Shown one piece after another: positions 1 to 5,452 of a stretch of DNA of 32,688 bases (position 1 is the first letter of the stretch; every line of letters begins with the position of its first letter). The stretch covers positions 1-32,688 of the forward strand of contig CANPYE010000015.1 in NCBI GenBank assembly GCA_947588005.1, read 5' to 3'. The DNA is from an uncultured Lachnospiraceae bacterium. GTDB taxonomy: Bacteria > Bacillota > Clostridia > Lachnospirales > Lachnospiraceae. The notes below the pieces were generated by a model. It made no database searches and had not been told where the DNA came from. It worked only from the letters and a program-made list of their open reading frames with translations. A program made the position numbers and the translations under genes.

Positions 1-86
1 CCCGGCTGGCCGCTATTTAAGTCGCAGGCTGGCCGCCGATTATGGCACAGGTGTCCGTTCAGGTAGGCAATCTGCACCCTGTTCCT
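1..86 (-). other. Start of a leftward transcript, noncoding in view
   Basis: This stretch lies downstream of the minus-strand promoter at 87-115, so it is probably the first ~80 bases of a transcript that leaves the window. I see no start codon with a ribosome binding site here. It carries a 10-bp direct repeat, GGCTGGCCGC on the plus strand at 4-13 and 27-36. It could be the 5' leader of a gene to the left or the beginning of a structured RNA; I could not match it to a known RNA family by eye. Confidence 0.35.
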
Positions 87-115
87 ACTATAACACAATA
101 CGGATATATTTTCAA
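87..115 (-). promoter_or_regulatory. Leftward sigma-A type promoter
   Basis: Read on the minus strand: -35 TTGAAA at 115-110, a 17-base spacer, and -10 TATAGT at 92-87. The fit in sequence and spacing is good. It points out of the window to the left, so the gene or RNA it serves is not visible. Confidence 0.65.
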
Positions 116-216
116 TACGATATATAGCAATTTGAAATAAATTTTCAGATTTCTTGCGGATCGAGGCAAACAGAAAGCCGAGATTCTTGCGAATCGGCGC
201 GAATGAAAGACAAAAC

Positions 217-257
217 AAAACCCGCCGAACCAGTGGGGGGACGGTTCGGCGGGTTTT
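217..257. terminator. Strong bidirectional intrinsic terminator
   Basis: A perfect 15-bp stem, AAAACCCGCCGAACC at 217-231 pairing with 243-257, closes an 11-base G-rich loop. The A run on one side and T run on the other let it work in both directions. No protein gene in view ends here, which is the main reason to suspect a small RNA to its right on the minus strand. Confidence 0.85.
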
Positions 258-375
258 CCCTAGTGGAAAAAGAAATAGGGGAGCGCTGCAAAACATATCC
301 GGAAGGGAGAAGAACACTCTGCAATAGAGCAGGATACTTGCAACGTAACCCAGTTAAAGCAATTTGTCATTTTGT
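217..375 (-). ncRNA. Putative small RNA
   Basis: A minus-strand promoter at 382-411 would start transcription near 375. The transcript would run about 160 bases to the strong terminator at 217-257, which on this strand is followed by a T-rich tract (TTTTGTTTTG). No convincing open reading frame with a ribosome binding site lies between, which is the layout of a free-standing small RNA. It could instead be an antisense or leader fragment, or the promoter may be fortuitous. I do not recognise the sequence as 6S, SRP, RNase P or tmRNA. Confidence 0.35.
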
Positions 376-381
376 AGGTAA

Positions 382-411
382 AGTATAACATTTTCAGAAT
401 AGAAATTCCAA
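382..411 (-). promoter_or_regulatory. Leftward extended -10 promoter
   Basis: Minus strand: -35 TTGGAA (411-406), 18-base spacer, -10 TATACT (387-382) preceded by TGT, so an extended -10. It reads toward the terminator at 217-257 with no protein gene between. Confidence 0.5.
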
Positions 412-459
412 TACAAGTATTTTCATAAGGGTATACACAAAAATGAATACGTTAACTAT

Positions 460-477
460 TTGTTAAACACTTCACAA
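460..477. promoter_or_regulatory. Rex-like operator
   Basis: TTGTTAA-ACAC-TTCACAA is an 18-base inverted repeat with one imperfect position per arm. Known Rex operators are TTGTTAA-N4-TTAACAA in clostridia and TTGTGAA-N4-TTCACAA in staphylococci; this site has one half of each type. It lies five bases upstream of the -35 of the ATPase promoter, where a repressor that senses NADH/NAD+ could act. AT-rich DNA produces such matches by chance, so this is an inference from pattern and position. Confidence 0.45.
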
Positions 478-482
478 AAATC

Positions 483-510
483 TTGCTTTTTGTTTTTGAT
501 TTGGTATAAT
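483..510 (+). promoter_or_regulatory. Promoter of the MoxR-type ATPase gene
   Basis: -35 TTGCTT (483-488), 16-base spacer, consensus -10 TATAAT (505-510). Transcription would begin near 517. This argues that a longer open frame beginning upstream at 460 is not translated and that the real start codon lies downstream. Confidence 0.75.
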
Positions 511-564
511 TTTTTTCAAGATTATACCGCGCTGATCCAGTGTCATGATATGGGGGTGTATGAT

Positions 565-2394
565 TTGAATATCAAGCGGGCAAAGGAAGAAATTAAGAAT
601 ACGATCGCCGCCTATCTGGCAAGGGACGAATACGGAGCTTACGCGATTCCGGTGATCCGTCAGCGTCCCGTGCTGCTGATTGGTCCGCCTGGCATCGGAA
701 AGACCCAGATCATGGAACAGATTTCGCGGGAGTGCCGGATCGGCCTGGTCTCGTACACCATTACTCATCATACGCGCCAAAGCGCGATCGGACTGCCGTA
801 TATTGTAGAGAAAGTTTACGACGGCGTCCGCATGTCGGTCACTGAATATACCATGAGCGAGATCGTGGCTTCCATCTATGATAAGATCGAGGCGACCGGA
901 CTGCATGAGGGGATTTTGTTTATAGACGAGATCAACTGTGTTTCCGAGACCCTGGCTCCCGCTATGCTCCAGTTTCTGCAGGCCAAGACGTTCGGGAGCC
1001 ATAAGATCCCCGAAGGGTGGATCATCGTAGCGGCAGGCAATCCGCCGGAATATAACAAATCCGTCCGCGATTTCGACGTGGTCACGCTGGACCGTATTAA
1101 GCTGATCGAGGTCGAGGCGGATTATTCCGTATGGAAGGAATATGCGGAATCCGTGAATATTCATCCGGCCGTTATCGCGTACCTGAATGTGAAGCAGGAG
1201 AATTTCTGCCGGATCGAGACCACGGTGGACGGCAAGCGCTTCGCTACGCCGCGCGGCTGGGAGGATCTGTCGCGCCTGATCGTGATCTACGAGCGGCTGA
1301 AGCTTACGGCGGATCGGGAGGTGGTCGTCCAGTATATCCAGCATCCCGCGATCGCTAAGGATTTTGCCAATTATCTGGAGCTTTATTATAAGTACGAAAA
1401 TGATTACCGGGTGGATGAGATCGTAGCCGGGGTGATCCGGGAGGGCGTCTGCGATAAACTGGCGAAGGCGCCGTTCGACGAGCGGCTCAGCGTAGTCAGC
1501 CTTCTGCTGGCCAGGTTGAACGGCGGATTCCGCGCTGCCGCGGACATGGAAGACCGGCTGGAGCGGCTGCAGGGGATATTTGCGGAGATGAAACCGGCTG
1601 CCGGAGCTTCCTGCGCGGCAGCCGGAGAAGCAGGAACGGAGGGGACGCCGGTGGATGGGAAACCGGCTGCCGGAGCTTCCTGCGCGGCAGCCGGAGAAGC
1701 AGGAACGGAGGGGACGCCGGTGGATGGGAAACCGGCTGCCGGAGCTTCCTGCGCGACAGCCGGAGAAGCAGGAACGGAGGAGCTGCCGGTGGATGCGAAA
1801 CCGGCTGCCGGAGCTTCCTGCGCGGCAGCCGGAGAAGCAGGAACGGAGGAAACGCCGGCGGATGGGGAACCGGCTGCCGGCGTTGGCCGCGGTATCGGCA
1901 GGAGCGCCTCCGGGCGAGGAAACGGAATGTACACATCCGCCCTCGAACATCTGGAGAGTCTGGCGGCCGGCGTTGCCGCCGAACGGAAATATAAGCAGGA
2001 AGCGGGACTTCTAAGCCGCCGCGAGGATCATATCAGCCGGGATGTCGGGAAGATTCTGGACGATACGGTCCGCTCCCTGAAGGCAGACCACCTGCAGGAT
2101 GAGGAGCCGGTGTGGCAGCGGATCCGGGAGGTCTTTGAACGCGAAAACAGCGCGTATGGGGAGCATTTTGAAAATTGCGCCCGGATGTTAGAGAATGTTT
2201 TCGATTTTCTGGAGGCCGCCTTCGGCACCGGACAGGAGCTTGTGATCTTTGTTACGTCCCTGAATACGGGTTTTTACAGCGTCCGTTTTCTGCAGCAGTA
2301 TGAGTGCGAGCGCTATTTCCGGTATAATAAAACGCTGCTTTTTGATACCGAGGAGCGCGATATCCTGTCCCAGATCGCAAAACGGAACGCGTGA
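565..2394 (+). CDS. MoxR-family AAA+ ATPase with tandem-repeat linker
   Basis: A 609-residue cytoplasmic AAA+ ATPase of the MoxR (AAA_5) type. These enzymes use ATP to remodel or insert cofactors into partner proteins, often ones with a VWA domain. Walker A is GPPGIGKT at residues 40-47 and Walker B is ILFIDEIN at 117-124, followed by sensor-like AAGNPPEYN. After the ATPase core comes a low-complexity linker of four 23-residue repeats (343-434), each with one cysteine, then a charged helical C-terminal region of about 160 residues that I do not recognise. I chose the TTG at 565 (protein beginning MNIKRAKEE) because GGGGG lies a good distance upstream and the promoter at 483-510 overlaps the longer frame; ATG at 550 is the alternative. 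No VWA partner gene follows, which is unusual for MoxR loci. The general call is firm; the substrate is unknown. Confidence 0.88.
   Translation: MNIKRAKEEIKNTIAAYLARDEYGAYAIPVIRQRPVLLIGPPGIGKTQIMEQISRECRIGLVSYTITHHTRQSAIGLPYIVEKVYDGVRMSVTEYTMSEIVASIYDKIEATGLHEGILFIDEINCVSETLAPAMLQFLQAKTFGSHKIPEGWIIVAAGNPPEYNKSVRDFDVVTLDRIKLIEVEADYSVWKEYAESVNIHPAVIAYLNVKQENFCRIETTVDGKRFATPRGWEDLSRLIVIYERLKLTADREVVVQYIQHPAIAKDFANYLELYYKYENDYRVDEIVAGVIREGVCDKLAKAPFDERLSVVSLLLARLNGGFRAAADMEDRLERLQGIFAEMKPAAGASCAAAGEAGTEGTPVDGKPAAGASCAAAGEAGTEGTPVDGKPAAGASCATAGEAGTEELPVDAKPAAGASCAAAGEAGTEETPADGEPAAGVGRGIGRSASGRGNGMYTSALEHLESLAAGVAAERKYKQEAGLLSRREDHISRDVGKILDDTVRSLKADHLQDEEPVWQRIREVFERENSAYGEHFENCARMLENVFDFLEAAFGTGQELVIFVTSLNTGFYSVRFLQQYECERYFRYNKTLLFDTEERDILSQIAKRNA
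1591..1884 (+). repeat. 69-bp tandem repeat inside the ATPase gene
   Basis: Four full units begin at 1591, 1660, 1729 and 1798, with a partial fifth from 1867. Units 1 and 2 look identical and the later ones differ at a few bases. Because 69 is a multiple of three, gain or loss of a unit would keep the frame and only change linker length. Each unit encodes KPAAGASCAAAGEAGTE plus six more residues. Confidence 0.97.
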
Positions 2395-2481
2395 AATGGG
2401 CGGTGATACAAGTTTTGAAAATGCCTCTGTATATTTTCGGAACCGCCGTCCATACTAGCCATAGAAAAGGAGGCATATGCT

Positions 2482-2691
2482 ATGGATAACAAAGTGTTGG
2501 ATTACACAGCGCTGACGATCAGCATTATCGGCGCGGTCAACTGGGGCCTGATCGGGTTCTTTGATTTCAATTTGGTCGCGTTCCTCTTTGGAAGCATGAC
2601 CTGGCTGTCCCGTATCGTATACGCCCTTGTAGGTCTGTGCGGTCTCTATCTGTTCACCTTCTATGCGAGGCGTGACAGAGCGGAAGCCTGA
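2482..2691 (+). CDS. DUF378 small membrane protein
   Basis: A 69-residue protein with two predicted membrane helices, roughly residues 8-30 and 38-62. The pattern ISIIGAVNWGLIGFFDFNLVA followed by a second hydrophobic stretch is typical of the DUF378 (YuzA-like) family, whose function is not known. It is full length for the family. The start is clear: AAAGGAGG at 2466-2473 precedes ATG at 2482. It lies 87 bases after the ATPase gene with no obvious terminator between, so read-through is possible. I saw no strong promoter of its own. Confidence 0.88.
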   Translation: MDNKVLDYTALTISIIGAVNWGLIGFFDFNLVAFLFGSMTWLSRIVYALVGLCGLYLFTFYARRDRAEA

Positions 2692-2781
2692 CGTCGGTTC
2701 GCTCGATGGCGGATCGGTCTGCTGCGCTGTCCGGCCCTGCCGGAGGAGAAAAATGATCTGACGTCTGCGTCGGTTCCTGAC

Positions 2782-2802
2782 AAAGCAGTTTGTCTGCTTT
2801 TC
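2782..2802 (+). terminator. Weak terminator-like hairpin
   Basis: AAAGCAG (2782-2788), loop TTTGT, CTGCTTT (2794-2800), then TC. The stem is seven base pairs and AT-rich, so it is probably an auxiliary to the hairpin just after it. Confidence 0.45.
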
Positions 2803-2811
2803 ATGGAAATG

Positions 2812-2857
2812 GGCACCTGTCCGGAGGGAATTTCCTCGTGCGGCGGGTGCTTTTTTT
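2812..2857 (+). terminator. Terminator after the DUF378 gene
   Basis: The outer stem GCACC/GGTGC and an inner GAGG/CCTC stem are followed by seven T at 2851-2857. The stem is interrupted, but the T run and position fit the end of the ATPase-DUF378 unit. Confidence 0.6.
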
Positions 2858-2909
2858 GCATACCTTTAATGATTTTAATAATTATTTTATAAGCATACAG
2901 GCGCAAATG

Positions 2910-2918
2910 TGATATACT
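2910..2918 (+). promoter_or_regulatory. Extended -10 promoter of the two-component operon
   Basis: TGA followed by TATACT (-10 at 2913-2918) gives a TGn extended -10 element. No good -35 lies 16-18 bases upstream, which extended -10 promoters can tolerate. It sits about 90 bases before the kinase start. Confidence 0.5.
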
Positions 2919-3008
2919 TAGCATGAATAATGGGGTGTTGGGTGAGAGCGGAGAAGCTTTCGCCGGTGTCAAGAGCCGATCGGGGGCGACGGCGGAACGG
3001 AGCGGGAC

Positions 3009-4514
3009 ATGAAGATCAGGACGCGGCTTGTGATTGCATTTCTGACGGTTACGGTAGGGCCGCTGTGCGTATTCTGGCTGGCATTTTCCATGCTGGCGAA
3101 CTATCGAACGACGGTGTTCGCCCGTTCCTACGGCTTAAGCGAACGGCTGGATCTGCTGTCAAGCAACTCGGTGCAGGTTTTCAGCCGTCTGACCAGAAGC
3201 GACCACGAGGGGATCCAGCGGACGCTGGCCAGCGATCCGGATCGTCTCGAGGATCCGGAATATCTGCGGGAGCTGAACGATAATCTGCAGAAGAAATACG
3301 CCTATCTGATCGTCCGTAAGGGAGACGAGATCATTTTCTCCGGGCTGGAGGACGGGGGAGAGGATCTGACGGGGAATCTGCCCGACTACGGAAGCGCCGA
3401 TCCGGATGTGGACGTGGGCGTCTATATGGACGGAGAGGTGCAGCACCTGGTGAAGCAGGATGATTTCCGCTTCAGCGACGGAGCGGAAGGAAGCGTCTTC
3501 ATCATATCCGGCTTTGAAGATTATGTTCCGGAGCTGCGTGATCTGATGTCGCAGGGGATTTTTGTTGGTATCGTGATCCTGCTGGCGGCGGCTATGCTTA
3601 TGGTAGCCTGGGTATATCAGTCTATCTTAAAACCGCTGGGCCAGCTGCAGAAGGCGACCCACGAGATCCAGAACGGGAACCTGGATTTCACGATGGATAT
3701 CGACAGCGACGACGAGATCGGGAAGCTTTGCCAGGATTTCGAGGAAATGCGCGTGCGGCTGAAGGAGTCCACGGAGGAGAAGCTGCAGTACGACGAGGAG
3801 AGCAAGGCGCTGCTGATGAACATTTCCCATGATCTTAAGACCCCGGTTACGGCCATCAAGGGCTACGCGGAGGGGATCATGGACGGCGTGGCGTCGTCGC
3901 CGGAGATGCTGAGCCGGTATATCCGCACGATCTACAACAAGGCCAACGACATGGACCGGCTGGTAGACGAGCTTACATTTTATGCGAAGATCGATACCAA
4001 TAAGATCCCGTATACATTTTCCAGGATCAACGTGGCCAACTATTTCCGCGACTGCGTGGATGAGGTGGGGCTGGATCTGGATACGAATAACATCGAGATG
4101 GGATATTTTAACTATGTGGACGAGGATGTCATGGTCATCGCCGACGCGGAGCAGATCAAGCGCGTGATCAACAACATCATCGGCAATTCCGTGAAATATC
4201 TGGACAAGAAGAAAGGCATCATTAATATCCGCATCAAGGACGTGGGGGATTTCGTAGAGGTGGAGATCGAGGACAACGGCCGCGGTATTTCGCAGGACGA
4301 TCTGCCGAATATCTTCGACCGCTTCTATCGGGCGGATGTTTCCCGAAATTCGTCGAAGGGCGGCAGCGGCATCGGGCTTTCGATCGCCAGGAAGATCATC
4401 GAGGACCACGGCGGCAAGATTTGGGCCACCAGTAAGGAAGGCATCGGCACGGAGATCCATTTCGTGCTTCGAAAATATCAGGAGGTACACAATGAAGAAA
4501 ATTCTGCTGATTGA
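3009..4514 (+). CDS. Membrane sensor histidine kinase
   Basis: A 501-residue membrane sensor kinase that should phosphorylate the response regulator encoded immediately after it. The order is: membrane helix at about 7-30; an extracytoplasmic sensing region of about 150 residues; a second helix at about 184-205; a HAMP linker; a HisKA domain with NISHDLKTP and phospho-acceptor H274; and an ATP-binding domain with the N box around N393, EDNGRG around D422, FDRFYR and GSGIGLSI. All catalytic elements are intact. The extracellular domain is not one I can name, so the signal is unknown. ATG at 3009 follows GGAGCGG. The gene ends 23 bases inside the next one, which suggests translational coupling. 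Confidence 0.92.
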   Translation: MKIRTRLVIAFLTVTVGPLCVFWLAFSMLANYRTTVFARSYGLSERLDLLSSNSVQVFSRLTRSDHEGIQRTLASDPDRLEDPEYLRELNDNLQKKYAYLIVRKGDEIIFSGLEDGGEDLTGNLPDYGSADPDVDVGVYMDGEVQHLVKQDDFRFSDGAEGSVFIISGFEDYVPELRDLMSQGIFVGIVILLAAAMLMVAWVYQSILKPLGQLQKATHEIQNGNLDFTMDIDSDDEIGKLCQDFEEMRVRLKESTEEKLQYDEESKALLMNISHDLKTPVTAIKGYAEGIMDGVASSPEMLSRYIRTIYNKANDMDRLVDELTFYAKIDTNKIPYTFSRINVANYFRDCVDEVGLDLDTNNIEMGYFNYVDEDVMVIADAEQIKRVINNIIGNSVKYLDKKKGIINIRIKDVGDFVEVEIEDNGRGISQDDLPNIFDRFYRADVSRNSSKGGSGIGLSIARKIIEDHGGKIWATSKEGIGTEIHFVLRKYQEVHNEENSAD

Positions 4515-5181
4515 GGATGAGATCAGTATCGCGGAGCTGGAGCGGGATTACCTGGAGCTGAGCGGCTTTGAGGTGGAGATCGCCGGCGACGGTACGGTTG
4601 GTCTGGAAAGGGCGCTGAAGGAGGATTTTGATCTGTTCGTTCTGGATCTGATGCTGCCGGGCGTGGACGGCTTCGAGATCTGCCGCCGCATCCGGGAGAC
4701 GAAGAATACGCCGGTTATCATGGTGTCGGCGAAGAAGGAAGATATCGACAAGATCCGCGGTCTGGGACTGGGCGCCGACGATTATATTACGAAGCCCTTC
4801 AGCCCCGGCGAGATGGTGGCCCGTGTGAAGGCGCATCTGGCCCGGTATGAGCGGCTGATCAGCAGCGGGGCGCCGGCCAACGATGTCATCGAGATCCGCG
4901 GCCTCAAAATCGACAAGACGGCCCGGCGGGTGTGGGTCAACGGCGAGGAGAAGAACTTCACGACGAAGGAGTTCGATCTGCTGTCTTTTCTGGCGCAGAA
5001 CCCGAACCACGTCTATACGAAGGAGGAGCTATTCTCGAAGATCTGGGATATGGAATCCATCGGCGACATCGCCACGGTGACGGTGCATATCAAGAAGATC
5101 CGGGAGAAGATCGAGTTCAATACGGCCAAACCCCAGTATATCGAGACGATCTGGGGCGTGGGGTATCGGTTTAAGGTTTGA
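4492..5181 (+). CDS. OmpR-type response regulator
   Basis: A 229-residue DNA-binding response regulator. The receiver domain has the acidic pair E8/D9 plus E10, phospho-acceptor D52 in VLDLMLPG, S79 at the position usually Thr/Ser, and K101 in DDYITKPF. A winged-helix output domain of the OmpR/PhoB type fills residues ~130-227 and ends with the usual GVGYRF. The start is ATG at 4492, with AGGAGG at 4480-4485; upstream codons in this frame are only the overlap with the kinase gene. Kinase and regulator form one operon ended by the terminator at 5207. The next gene is the giant surface protein, but its promoter shows an inverted repeat rather than the direct repeats these regulators usually bind, so a link is only possible. 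Confidence 0.94.
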   Translation: MKKILLIEDEISIAELERDYLELSGFEVEIAGDGTVGLERALKEDFDLFVLDLMLPGVDGFEICRRIRETKNTPVIMVSAKKEDIDKIRGLGLGADDYITKPFSPGEMVARVKAHLARYERLISSGAPANDVIEIRGLKIDKTARRVWVNGEEKNFTTKEFDLLSFLAQNPNHVYTKEELFSKIWDMESIGDIATVTVHIKKIREKIEFNTAKPQYIETIWGVGYRFKV

Positions 5182-5206
5182 TAAGATTTTATGCTCAAAG
5201 CGAAAG

Positions 5207-5237
5207 ACCAGAGAGTGGCAGCTCTCTGGTTTTTCTT
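5207..5237 (+). terminator. Terminator of the two-component operon
   Basis: ACCAGAGAG (5207-5215), loop TGGCAG, CTCTCTGGT (5222-5230), then TTTTTCTTT. A perfect 9-bp stem with a T tract, 25 bases after the response regulator stop codon. Confidence 0.9.
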
Positions 5238-5317
5238 TGCCCTTACGTCAGGACTCCGTTTTCGAAGACCCGCGCCTTTTTAGGCGAAATGGCGGCGAAA
5301 CGGCAGAGTGTTTTAGC

Positions 5318-5346
5318 TTGACTATAGTCGTTAAAACGACTATAAT
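5318..5346 (+). promoter_or_regulatory. Promoter of the giant surface protein gene
   Basis: -35 TTGACT (5318-5323), exact 17-base spacer, consensus -10 TATAAT (5341-5346). It is a near-ideal promoter about 100 bases before the start codon, and would be very active unless repressed through the inverted repeat that fills its spacer. Confidence 0.88.
5323..5344. promoter_or_regulatory. 22-bp palindromic operator on the promoter
   Basis: Two perfect 10-base arms, TATAGTCGTT (5323-5332) and AACGACTATA (5335-5344), flank AA. The site starts at the last base of the -35 and ends inside the -10, so a bound dimer would block RNA polymerase. I cannot name the regulator from the sequence; TetR, MarR and BlaI-type repressors use sites of this shape. 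I saw no second copy in the window. Confidence 0.75.
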
Positions 5347-5452
5347 GTAGTTATTTAAAATGCGCGGCTGTCTGCCTTTCTGCTTTAGACGAAGATGACG
5401 GAGGAAGGCGGCGCGTCCGGCGGCATATCTGTCTATGGGGAAGGAGATCGAT

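Larger units (their letters stand above)
2692..2909. other. Intergenic region with two stacked hairpins
   Basis: This gap between the DUF378 gene and the two-component promoter holds two terminator-like hairpins (2782-2802 and 2812-2857), then AT-rich DNA leading to the next promoter. I see no further gene in it. Confidence 0.6.

Noticed and set aside
203-388. 61-codon open frame on the plus strand
   Set aside because: It runs through the strong terminator at 217-257, lacks a ribosome binding site and resembles no protein I know.
460-564. N-terminal extension of the MoxR-type ATPase
   Set aside because: It overlaps the promoter and the Rex-like site, and the conserved protein begins at 565.
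472-1950. 492-codon minus-strand frame opposite the ATPase gene
   Set aside because: It is the mirror of the codon pattern and repeats of the real gene; composition is Arg/Ser/Cys-rich with no family resemblance.
2930-3283. Plus-strand frame overlapping the histidine kinase start
   Set aside because: It overlaps the kinase in another frame with no conserved features; the kinase frame has the membrane helix and HisKA domain.
5323-5344. Binding site for the adjacent OmpR-type response regulator
   Set aside because: These regulators usually bind direct repeats upstream of the -35; this is a tight inverted repeat within the promoter, more like a repressor operator.
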